From assembly GCA_020638695.1 (NCBI GenBank), contig JACKIB010000044.1:1-15603 (forward strand): 15,603 bases of DNA, in the 5' to 3' direction. The translations under genes and the position numbers were made by a program. The notes beneath the pieces were generated by a model. That model saw nothing but the letters and a program-made list of their open reading frames with translations. It searched no databases and was not told where the DNA came from. This document shows, in pieces, positions 7,417 through 14,656 of the stretch. The stretch comes from Planctomycetota bacterium (lineage in GTDB: Bacteria > Planctomycetota > UBA1135 > UBA2386). How positions within the stretch are numbered: the first letter of the stretch is position 1; every line of letters starts with the position of its first letter.

Positions 7417-8427
7417 GTGAAGGTCCTTCTGCTCTCCCCGTCACCGTCCGAGCTGTACCAGGGCAGCGCCAACACCGTGCTGCGCTACCGTGAAGGTCTG
7501 CAGCGCCGCGGTCACCTCGCCGAGCTCGTCGGGGGGACGGCCAACGGGGACTTGAGGGAATCGCTCGCCGGCAAGATCGGCCGTTTCCAGCCGGACATCG
7601 TGCACGCCCACGATGCGCGGCTCGGTGTCGAGCTACTCGGGCTGCGGGTGCCGTGGGTGGTCTCGATGAGCGGCGAGGACTTCCACGTCGACATGCGCGA
7701 ACAGCCGGAAGGACCGCTGGTCTGCGAAGTGTTCCGGCGTGCTCACTGCGTCTTGGTGCCGACCGCCCCGGCACGCCAGCGCATGGAAGAGGTGCTGTCG
7801 GACACGGTGGGCAGGGTGCATGTCGTGCCGCGCGCCGCCGCGCGCTTGCCGACCGGTGGCACCGATCTGCGGCGGGCGCTCGGGATCCCGAAGAGTCGCT
7901 TCCTGATCCTGTTGCCCGGTGGGATTCGACCGATCAAGGGGCAGCACCGCGCCGCGTCGCTGGTGCAGACCATGCGGGCGTGCGGGGTCGAAGCCGAGAT
8001 GATCATCGTCGGGCCGGAGCAGGACCTCGACTACTGCATCGCGCTGCGCGAGATGGTGCGCAACGAGCCGCGGGTGCGGATCCTGCCGACCCTGTCCGCC
8101 GAGCGGATGGGCGCGGCGTACCTCGACGCGGACGTGGTGCTCAACACGTCGTTGAGCGAAGGGCTGAGCGCCAACCTGCTCGAGGCCGGCGCCCTGGGCC
8201 GCCCTGTGGTGGCGAGTCGGGTGCCGGGGAACGCCGACCTGATTCGGCACAAGGAGACCGGGTTGCTGTTCGACGACGAGGACGAGCTCGCCCGCTGTGT
8301 GTTGGCGTTGGCGCGCAATCGCTCGTCGGCCGGCGCCCTGGGGCTGCGCCTGCGCGAGGACGTGGACCGCCGGTTCTCCATCGACGCCGAGATCGACCAG
8401 CTCCTGACCGCATACGCCGCGGCCTGA
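7417..8427 (+). CDS. GT4-type glycosyltransferase, GLT1D1-like
   Basis: 336 residues from a GTG start; no in-frame ATG lies closer upstream. Two Rossmann-like halves make a GT-B fold: MKVLLLSPSPSELYQGSANT opens the N-terminal half, and LLPGGIRPIKG (165-175) opens the C-terminal half, supplying the R/K pair that usually contacts the donor phosphates. The retaining GT4 signature E-x7-E is E248-GLSANLL-E256, within NTSLSEGLSANLLEAGALG. The following VVASRVPGN and H-K-E-T-G-L-L-F closely resemble animal GLT1D1 (glycosyltransferase 1 domain containing 1). Predicted to be a cytoplasmic or membrane-associated retaining transferase using a nucleotide sugar; the acceptor is unknown. It follows the BtpA gene by 33 bases and precedes the outer-membrane protein gene by 70. 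The family call is firm; the GLT1D1 subgroup is based on remembered motif likeness. Confidence 0.88.
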   Translation: MKVLLLSPSPSELYQGSANTVLRYREGLQRRGHLAELVGGTANGDLRESLAGKIGRFQPDIVHAHDARLGVELLGLRVPWVVSMSGEDFHVDMREQPEGPLVCEVFRRAHCVLVPTAPARQRMEEVLSDTVGRVHVVPRAAARLPTGGTDLRRALGIPKSRFLILLPGGIRPIKGQHRAASLVQTMRACGVEAEMIIVGPEQDLDYCIALREMVRNEPRVRILPTLSAERMGAAYLDADVVLNTSLSEGLSANLLEAGALGRPVVASRVPGNADLIRHKETGLLFDDEDELARCVLALARNRSSAGALGLRLREDVDRRFSIDAEIDQLLTAYAAA

Positions 8428-8460
8428 CACTGCGGCCGCCCGCGATCTGCCAGGCCGCCC

Positions 8461-8488
8461 TTGCGCGGGTGGGGAGTGCCCTTACCTT
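8461..8488 (+). promoter_or_regulatory. Candidate promoter of the outer-membrane barrel gene
   Basis: TTGCGC (8461-8466) and TACCTT (8483-8488) are separated by 16 bases. The second ends 9 bases before the ATG at 8498, so a transcript would have almost no leader. Each hexamer matches the consensus at only 3 of 6 positions; the position relative to the start codon is the main support. The gene could instead be read from the BtpA-glycosyltransferase transcript. Confidence 0.25.
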
Positions 8489-8497
8489 CTGGGGCGC

Positions 8498-9688
8498 ATG
8501 GCTCATCGGACCACCTGGCTCGCCGTCTCGCTGGCGAGCGCTCTGTCCGTGGTGGGGAGCGCGTCCGCGCAGTCCTACCGTGATCTCACCCTGGTGCGCA
8601 ACCGCGAGCAGCCGTACCGCTCGCTGCTGCAGTTCCGCGGTGGCTGGACCGGAGTCGAGGCCGAAGGGGACACCGTGGAGGACGGCCACGCGGCGCAGGA
8701 CACCCTCGCCGGATTCGTCTACTACCACTCCAAGGATGTCACGCGCGCTCGAGACTGGGCGCTGGACATGTACGCCGGTACCGACGGACTCTACGCCGGG
8801 CTGAAGGGCGATCTGTTCCGCGGCCAGAAGACGCAGAACCGCCTGGAGGTCTACGGGCGGCCGCGCGCGTTCTACCGGGAGGGTTACATCCAGGGCGACA
8901 AGAACGTGGTGACCGGGCAGTACGAGGGCCAGGACTTCGGGCTGCGGATCGGCAACGCACAGGTGGTCGAGAAGGGGTTGGTGCTCGACCTCAGCGCGTT
9001 CTACCGGCGGTTCGGGTTCAAGACGACGGACGATCCGGCGACGCGCATCGACTACGTGATACCGGATGACTACTCGGCGTTCGGTGGTGCGGTCACCCTC
9101 GAGCAGAACACCGTCGAGCTCGACCGGCGCCTCGGCCTACCGCGTCAGGGCGTGCTGTGGACGATCACCGCCGAGTACGAGCGCAACACCAGCAAGCGAG
9201 TCTTCGGCTTCAGCTCCGGCTACACCAGCGAGCTGCCCACCGGTGTCTACCGCGGCGAGACCCACTTGGAGATCTACGCCCCCAATGGCGACTCCGGAGT
9301 GTGGGAGATCCAGGTCGATGGTGGCCTCTACGACTCCGCCGATCGGGTCATCGCGTACCGCGCCAACCGGGTGCAGGGGCACATCTGGGGTGATGGGACG
9401 CTGGGCTACCGGATGGTGTTCGGATCCTCGTTCCTGCTCAAGCCGTTGCTCGAGGTGCAGTACTCGCGGACCCTGGATCTGACCGGTGTGTCGAACAAGC
9501 AGAAGGTGTACTGGGGCGGCGGCCTGAGCATGAGCTGGATCTTCTCGGCCAACCTCGCGCTGGTGATGGACTACAGCTACGTCAACAACCCGAGTCGCGG
9601 CTACGTGGGGATCGAGCACGACTACTACGGCGAGCACCAGTTCTTCGTCGGGATGGACGTCCTGTTCGGCAGCGGCGGCGGGCGTTGA
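8498..9688 (+). CDS. Predicted outer-membrane beta-barrel protein, family unknown
   Basis: 396 residues. A clear signal peptide (MAHRTTWLAVSLASALSVVG) ends at A-S-A before Q25. The mature part has no long hydrophobic helix. It consists of alternating polar/apolar strands rich in Tyr, Trp, Phe and Gly separated by charged turns, such as LHLEIY-type and WEIQVDGGLY segments around residues 260-280, and ends in strands near ALVMDYSYV and HQFFVGMDVLF. This is the pattern of an outer-membrane beta-barrel, possibly of 14-18 strands. I do not recognise the family. The last residues are GSGGGR rather than a terminal aromatic; the aromatic positions lie about eight residues earlier. It could be a porin-like channel or a surface barrel. 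It is third in line after BtpA and the glycosyltransferase and converges on the degenerate peptidase gene with a 22-base gap. Confidence 0.7.
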   Translation: MAHRTTWLAVSLASALSVVGSASAQSYRDLTLVRNREQPYRSLLQFRGGWTGVEAEGDTVEDGHAAQDTLAGFVYYHSKDVTRARDWALDMYAGTDGLYAGLKGDLFRGQKTQNRLEVYGRPRAFYREGYIQGDKNVVTGQYEGQDFGLRIGNAQVVEKGLVLDLSAFYRRFGFKTTDDPATRIDYVIPDDYSAFGGAVTLEQNTVELDRRLGLPRQGVLWTITAEYERNTSKRVFGFSSGYTSELPTGVYRGETHLEIYAPNGDSGVWEIQVDGGLYDSADRVIAYRANRVQGHIWGDGTLGYRMVFGSSFLLKPLLEVQYSRTLDLTGVSNKQKVYWGGGLSMSWIFSANLALVMDYSYVNNPSRGYVGIEHDYYGEHQFFVGMDVLFGSGGGR

Positions 9689-9710
9689 CGCGGGTCGAGG
9701 CGCAGCCCGG

Positions 9711-10997
9711 CTACTTGCCGTAGGTGCGCTCGACGAAGCCCTTCCACTCGCGGTCGAAAGCCTCCGAGTCCAGACCCCACGCGTGCCGGATCGCTGCCGA
9801 CTGCCAGCGCGCGGCGGCGTCCGGCGACACGCGGGTGAACGGCACCGGGTGGTCGTTGAGGTAGTCGAGGAAGCGCCGCATCCCGTCGGGATCCTTGTGC
9901 AACAAGAAGTCGACGCGCGACCAGCTCATCATGTGGAGCTGCAGCTTCCACGCCGAACTGTCGCGCTCGGCGTACAGCTTGGTGGCGAGCGGGTAGTGGG
10001 CGAAGCGCACCCGCGCGGCCACCTTGGTCATCCAGTCCCAGTCGTTGGCCCCTGCGGCCTCGGGGTCGGCGGTGTCACTCCACAGGTCGAAGCGCGGCTC
10101 GACCCTGCGCCGGTGGTAGTGGCCGAGCCCCTCGATCCACCACGTGGGTAGCACTCCGTGCGTCGCCTTGTAGCCGTCGGCGAGGCATTGCGCGACCATG
10201 CCGGCGACGTGGGCGTGCATCGCCACGTCGTCGTACAGGCGTCCGCCGAAGCACTCCGACGCGGTGGCGAAACCAAGGCTGTCACCGCCGTGCAGCACGT
10301 GCCGCAACGGCCGGCCGACCTTCACCTTCTTGCCGGCGTAGGCCCCGGTGTAGCGTTCGAGCTGGGTGCGTTGGTCGAACAGGATCACGCAGAACTTGCC
10401 CCGCTGCCCCAGGTGCGGGCCCTTGCCCATGAACTTGCCCGGTGTGCGGGCGCCGTTGAGCGATGGGAAGTCCACGTCGCGCACGCCGAGCGCCGCCGCG
10501 AAGTCGGTGTAGAGCTGCTCGAGCCGCTGCGCGTGCAGGTGCAGGAGCAGCCAGCGATCGAGCTTGCGGCTGCGCGGGTCGACCGCGCGGAGCTTCTTCC
10601 TGAGCGTCTCGAGTTCCGCGACGATCTTGCGGCGGAACCGGGTCTCGTTGGGGATCGAGCGCGGCGCGAGGTCGACCCCGAGCTTGAAGTGTCGGGTTTC
10701 GACGAACAACAGGTTCGCGGCGCCGAGTGTGCGGCGGATGTGGTCCGTGCCGTAGCCGGTGCCCCACACGAACGGCCCGAAGCTCTCGTAGCCGAGCCGA
10801 GTCTGAACCGTCTGGTCGGCCGAACCGTACGGGTCGCCGTGGTCGGGTTTGGCGGTGGGCTGCGCCGCGAGCCCGCCACCGAACGAGGCCGACAGCACCC
10901 ACGCCGTGGCGCAAGCGAGCCATGCCCGCGGCGCGGCCTTGCCCGCGGATCGGCAGCGTCCCACGGGTCGGTCGGTGTCGTGCCAGCTGCGGTTCAT
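9711..10997 (-). CDS. Secreted gluzincin-like protein with degenerate zinc motif
   Basis: 428 residues. The N-terminus has a basic region, then AWLACATAWVLSASFGGGLAA, with likely signal cleavage near A45. The rest matches the layout of exported gluzincin-like proteins: a strand (LLFVETRHFKLGVD, 96-109) and helical region, then the expected catalytic helix DDVAMHAHVAGMVAQCL (256-272), then LPTWWIEGLGHY (283-294). The last carries the downstream Glu (E289) that is normally the third zinc ligand. The helix reads H261-A-H-V-A265 where HEXXH is expected, so the catalytic Glu and second His are absent. The protein is therefore predicted not to hydrolyse peptides in the usual way. The fold assignment rests on motif layout and is moderately sure. 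It converges on the barrel gene and is transcribed away from the M16 genes, 144 bases from the nearer one. Confidence 0.7.
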   Translation of the reverse strand: MNRSWHDTDRPVGRCRSAGKAAPRAWLACATAWVLSASFGGGLAAQPTAKPDHGDPYGSADQTVQTRLGYESFGPFVWGTGYGTDHIRRTLGAANLLFVETRHFKLGVDLAPRSIPNETRFRRKIVAELETLRKKLRAVDPRSRKLDRWLLLHLHAQRLEQLYTDFAAALGVRDVDFPSLNGARTPGKFMGKGPHLGQRGKFCVILFDQRTQLERYTGAYAGKKVKVGRPLRHVLHGGDSLGFATASECFGGRLYDDVAMHAHVAGMVAQCLADGYKATHGVLPTWWIEGLGHYHRRRVEPRFDLWSDTADPEAAGANDWDWMTKVAARVRFAHYPLATKLYAERDSSAWKLQLHMMSWSRVDFLLHKDPDGMRRFLDYLNDHPVPFTRVSPDAAARWQSAAIRHAWGLDSEAFDREWKGFVERTYGK

Positions 10998-11008
10998 CGC
11001 GTCAGCCG

Positions 11009-11037
11009 AGAATAGGCCCCGAGCCGGCCCGAGATAA
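11009..11037 (-). promoter_or_regulatory. Candidate promoter of the degenerate gluzincin gene
   Basis: On the minus strand TTATCT (11037-11032) and TATTCT (11014-11009) are 17 bases apart. The second ends 11 bases before the ATG at 10997. TATTCT matches the -10 consensus at 4 of 6 positions; the -35 match is weak. Transcription from here would leave a leader of about five bases, too short for a ribosome-binding site. The pair lies in the 144-base gap after the M16 lipoprotein gene, which otherwise holds nothing I recognise. Confidence 0.3.
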
Positions 11038-11141
11038 CGCCCGTCTCTACCTGCGCCGCACGCGATCCTCAGCCGGGTGGGGAAGGTGCGCGACAGTCCC
11101 CGCGTTCGGCGGTCCGGCGTCGCGCGCCCGGCCCGGCCCGC

Positions 11142-13337
11142 TCAGCGGGGCAGGATCTCGAAGCTCCGGAACGTGGCCTCGATGCCCAGTGGCTCCGTGT
11201 CGATCGAGCTCACCCGGTGCATCGGCACGCGGATCCCGCGCATGCGCCGATAGTCGTCGTAGTAGTCGCGCTCCTGGACCGGACCGACGCCGGGGCGATG
11301 CGAGGAAGTCTCCACGCTTCGGGGCAGCCCGGACTGCACGTCGATCGTCATCCGCAGCCGTGGATGCGTGTCGTCGATCAGCTCGAGCAGGGCGACCCGG
11401 CGCCCGTAGCGAGATCGCTGCCCGACATAGCGGAACCGCAGCGTTCCTTGTGCATAGCCGGCGATCAACACCACCGGATTGCGGCTGGCCTCGTGCAGCA
11501 GGTTCACCGCCTCGCCCGCGGTCAACGTGCGCAGTTCCTGGCCTGCCGACTCGCGGCCCGTCGTGCCGTCGACTTTGGTGCTGATCGAACTCCCCAGCAC
11601 TTCGGTGGTGCGCTCGAGCTTGTCGGGGAAGCGGAACGTGGTCCGCATCTGCACCGTCAGCCCGTCCTCGTCGCGCAGCGACTCCACCGCGACGTAGCCA
11701 CCGATCCCGCGGAACAGACGTGGCTCGCCCAGGGCCTTGACCGCCAGGTCGAGGTAGCGCTTGGCCTTGTCCTCGGTGCCCTCGGTCTCGCTCTGGGGGG
11801 CACGGCTGTAGCTGGGGATCGCTGCCGACCCGCGGCGGAAAGTCGGCGGGGCATCGGCCGGCATCGAGCCGCCCACCACGACGAGCGCCAGCGGGGCCTT
11901 GGCCCATTGTCTGGCGGTGGCCGCGATATCGGGAGTGGTCAACTTGTCGAGCGCCGTCAGGTCGTGGCTCGGCCCGCCCGGCTCGAGGCGGAGCAACCGC
12001 AGGCTGGTCGCCTGGAACCAGCTCTCGGCGTGATCCTGGCGTTGGAGCAGCTGGAGCCTCGCCCGGTCGAGGCCGGCGCGGAGCTCTTGGCCGGTAGGCG
12101 GGCGATCACCCAACGACCGCCACGCGGCCTGCGCGGTTTCCCAGAACTTGACCACCCGGGCTGCCGGCAGGTCGCATTCGTACACCGTGAACCGTTCGTT
12201 GAAGTTGCCGAGCTCGTGCACTTGGAACACGGGTTCGAAACCGAGCTCGATCGCCGCCAGCTCTCCGAGTCGCCCGCCGATCCCGTCCATGCTGTAGCAC
12301 TCGCCGAGGATCAACGACGGAGGGGTCTGTGGCGAGCATGGGACGATCAGCGCGACGCGTGGCTCACCTTCGCCCTCGAGCCACAGCACGCCCTCGGGAG
12401 GCACGTACTTGCGGTCGGCGCCGACCATGGGAGCTTCCGGCTCCTGTCGCCACGGGATCATCGCCGCCTTGGCGCGCTCGAGCAGGAACGTAGCGTCCTT
12501 GGGGGCGCCGGGGACCCACAGGCCGACGGCGGCATTGCGCGGGCGGTAGTAGCGGCGCTGGAACAGCACCACCTCGGGTAGGTTGCGATCCTCGATCGCG
12601 TGCACGATGGCTTCACGGCTACCAGCGCCGTAGCGGACCCAGCGGTCGGCTTCGCTCAGCGCCGGGCGAATGCGCCACTCGCTGAGCTTGTGCTTGATCA
12701 GTCGGTCCTGGAGGGACGCCAGCCAGGCGTGGGACAGCGGTTGTTGGTGAATCCGTTCCACCATGGCCCGCAGCGCTTCTTCCCAGCTCACCGCGGGCAC
12801 CGCAGCGGTGATCGTGGTCCACTGTGCGCCGACTTCGATGTTGAGCCGGCCGCCCAGTCGCTGGATCACCGCGTTGAGCGCCGGTCGCCCGGCCGCGCCA
12901 TCCGCGGTCTCGCTGACCGCGAGCGCGACCAGCTCCGCCAGCCCCGGCAGGCCGTTGGTGAACCCGGCGCGCAGATCGATCCGCACCACCGCGCGCTCGG
13001 CGAGCAGCCGGCTGCGCGGGGGTGCGATGCGCACGTTGATCGCCACCGGTCCCGGCAGGGCGAAGGTATGCAGATCCTCGCCGTCCACCGGTTGCTCGCG
13101 CACCGGCTCCGGCGGGGTCACGGACTTGGTGTTGTCCGAGTTCTGGATGCCCTTCGGCGGCGTCGCGCCGGGCGCGGTCTTCGCCTGATCGCCGGGGATC
13201 CAGGCGCGCGGCGCGGGCCCGACCCGGGGACGGTCGGGCGGGGCGTAGCGTTGGTCCCCTGCGAAGTCGTTCCGCCAGCAGCTCGACAACGACAAGGCGG
13301 TGAGCGTGCCGAGCAACAGGGACCAGCGTGCTGCCAT
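11142..13337 (-). CDS. Lipoprotein: degenerate M16 peptidase-like protein with C-terminal LolA-like domain
   Basis: 731 residues from the ATG at 13337. The open frame extends further upstream, but this start yields a proper lipoprotein signal: SLLLGTLTALS then lipobox L17-S-S-C20. A Pro-rich linker (about 30-85) leads into two M16-like halves (about 88-510). The site equivalent to HXXEH reads G-L-A-E135-L-V-A138-L139, so both His and the Glu are gone. Later pieces such as RYYRPRNAAVGLWVPG and a G-R-L-G-E-L-A stretch fit the M16 fold. Residues about 520-731 form a beta-rich domain (FRFPDKLERT, YGRRVALLELID, RLRMTIDVQSGLPRSVE) like the LolA-type sheet often fused to periplasmic M16 proteins. 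Likely anchored by lipid in the periplasm as a binding or assembly partner of the upstream protein. The ATG shares its A with the upstream stop (TGATG), implying coupled translation. Confidence 0.82.
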   Translation of the reverse strand: MAARWSLLLGTLTALSLSSCWRNDFAGDQRYAPPDRPRVGPAPRAWIPGDQAKTAPGATPPKGIQNSDNTKSVTPPEPVREQPVDGEDLHTFALPGPVAINVRIAPPRSRLLAERAVVRIDLRAGFTNGLPGLAELVALAVSETADGAAGRPALNAVIQRLGGRLNIEVGAQWTTITAAVPAVSWEEALRAMVERIHQQPLSHAWLASLQDRLIKHKLSEWRIRPALSEADRWVRYGAGSREAIVHAIEDRNLPEVVLFQRRYYRPRNAAVGLWVPGAPKDATFLLERAKAAMIPWRQEPEAPMVGADRKYVPPEGVLWLEGEGEPRVALIVPCSPQTPPSLILGECYSMDGIGGRLGELAAIELGFEPVFQVHELGNFNERFTVYECDLPAARVVKFWETAQAAWRSLGDRPPTGQELRAGLDRARLQLLQRQDHAESWFQATSLRLLRLEPGGPSHDLTALDKLTTPDIAATARQWAKAPLALVVVGGSMPADAPPTFRRGSAAIPSYSRAPQSETEGTEDKAKRYLDLAVKALGEPRLFRGIGGYVAVESLRDEDGLTVQMRTTFRFPDKLERTTEVLGSSISTKVDGTTGRESAGQELRTLTAGEAVNLLHEASRNPVVLIAGYAQGTLRFRYVGQRSRYGRRVALLELIDDTHPRLRMTIDVQSGLPRSVETSSHRPGVGPVQERDYYDDYRRMRGIRVPMHRVSSIDTEPLGIEATFRSFEILPR

Positions 13338-14656
13338 CAGCGCAGTTCGGGCAGGATCAGGGTTCGGGTCGCGGTCGCCAGCACCTCGCTGGCGAGCGCC
13401 TGGAAGGCGACCGGGGTCACGCGCGCTTCGATCGCCAGATCTCCGCTTGGAACCGACCCGGACCGCGCCCACTGGTGGGCGAGCAGCACCGCGAGTCCGC
13501 GCGGGTCGTGCAGGAACTGGGTGCGCGCCGCCCGTGCCGCGGTGGCGGCGCGGCTCAGACGTATCGCGTCGGCCGGGCCCTTGGCCACGTCGTCGAGCGC
13601 GCCGGCCAACGCGGTGACCAGCTTGCTCGATGAATCGAGCTTGCTCCCCGGGTCGGTGACTTCCACCACCAGGTATCCGCCGGGTTCGGGGAACGGGGCG
13701 CGGATCGCCACTTCGACCCGCGGGTGGCCGGCCGCGCGCAGGCGGTCCGGCAGGAAGCCGTCGGCGTCGCCCGCCAGGTACTCGACCAGCAGGTCGATGG
13801 TTGCGAGGGTCACCGGGTCGCGTTGTGTGGGCAGCGGACAGGCGAGCAGCAGGGTGTCGCTCCGATCGGGCGGTGCTGCGGGCTCCGGAGCGCGAACTCG
13901 GGGCGCGACCGGGGTGGATTCGGACTGCGGCTCGGCGGCGCGCGATGCGACGGAGTAGATGCGGCGCAGGACTTCCTCGGTCGCTTGGATATCGAACCCC
14001 CCGGTGATGACGTTGAGCGCCCGGTTGGTCGAGTAGGTGTTGCGGTAGAGCTCGAGGGCGCGCGCCTGGGTCACCTTGTCGGTGGCGCTGGTCAGACCAG
14101 GGAGGAACGCCTCGCCGCCCTTGATCGAGCCGAGCAAGCGCCGCAGCATGCCCAGGTGCGGAGTGCGGAGCAGCCGTTCCCGTCGAGCGCGGATCGCTTC
14201 GGTGGCGAACGGTTCGATGCCGGCCAGCTCGGCGCGCTGGGTGCGCACCCGCAGGAGTTCCGCAACCAGCGGAATGCTGCCGTTCGGAAAGGTGACCGCG
14301 ACGCCGAGGTAGCCGTGGGCTTCGACGAACTCCGCTCCGGTCGAGGGCGCCCGGCGCAGCGCCTTCTCCCAGCGCAGCGGAGGGCCTTCACCCGCCCGTT
14401 CGGTCGCGCCGCCCGACAGCGATGCGCGGCCGACCGCGACCGCCAAACCCGGCAGGCCCTCGGGTTGATCGGCGATGCGCGCCGGTTGCAGGTTGATCCA
14501 GTGGACCACCCGGCTGTCGACCTTCACCAGCAGGAACGAGCTGCCATCGTGGGTGCGAAAGAACTTCGACTCCTGCGCGTCGACGCCACCCGCGGTCAGC
14601 ACGACCACCGGCGTCGCCAGCCACCTCGCCCACACCTCAGGCCGCCGGCGAATCAT
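13337..14656 (-). CDS. Exported M16 (insulinase-like) peptidase homologue lacking HXXEH
   Basis: 439 residues, the usual size of a two-halved M16B protein. The signal peptide is MIRRRPEVWARWLATPVVVLTAGGVDA, with likely cleavage before Q28. M16 features: an opening strand pair (SSFLLVKVDSRVVHWINL, 39-56), E-G-L-P-G-L-A (66-72), the segment ELYRNTYSTNRALNVITGGFD about 210-235, and a second half from about 265 containing GYLVVEVTDPGS. Where active enzymes have HXXEH, this reads V73-A-V-G76-R77, so neither zinc ligands nor catalytic Glu remain. It is predicted to be catalytically dead, perhaps forming a heterodimer with the product of the next gene, as M16B proteins often pair. The ATG lies inside the end of lpxA (20-base overlap). 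A GTG at 14635 just past the lpxA stop is a possible alternative start, but it would remove the basic n-region. The stop overlaps the next start by one base. Confidence 0.82.
   Translation of the reverse strand: MIRRRPEVWARWLATPVVVLTAGGVDAQESKFFRTHDGSSFLLVKVDSRVVHWINLQPARIADQPEGLPGLAVAVGRASLSGGATERAGEGPPLRWEKALRRAPSTGAEFVEAHGYLGVAVTFPNGSIPLVAELLRVRTQRAELAGIEPFATEAIRARRERLLRTPHLGMLRRLLGSIKGGEAFLPGLTSATDKVTQARALELYRNTYSTNRALNVITGGFDIQATEEVLRRIYSVASRAAEPQSESTPVAPRVRAPEPAAPPDRSDTLLLACPLPTQRDPVTLATIDLLVEYLAGDADGFLPDRLRAAGHPRVEVAIRAPFPEPGGYLVVEVTDPGSKLDSSSKLVTALAGALDDVAKGPADAIRLSRAATAARAARTQFLHDPRGLAVLLAHQWARSGSVPSGDLAIEARVTPVAFQALASEVLATATRTLILPELR

Noticed and set aside
9689..9710. Possible shared terminator in the 22-base gap between convergent genes.
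   Set aside because: Only a weak CGGG/CCCG stem with a long loop and no T-run on either strand.
13338..13472. In-frame 45-residue extension upstream of the lipoprotein start.
   Set aside because: It overlaps the preceding gene, is Arg/Asp-rich, and would bury the lipobox that the ATG at 13337 places correctly.
13620..13646. Direct repeat of AGCTTGCTC flanking an inverted repeat (GCTCGAT, two bases, ATCGAGC).
   Set aside because: It lies inside the first M16-like gene, where it encodes the repetitive S-K-L-D-S-S-S-K-L; coding coincidence is the simplest explanation.
11217..13958. Long plus-strand frames of 454 and 452 codons opposite the M16-like genes.
   Set aside because: Low-complexity Arg/Ala/His-rich translations without domains; both opposite frames show signal sequences and M16 layout.
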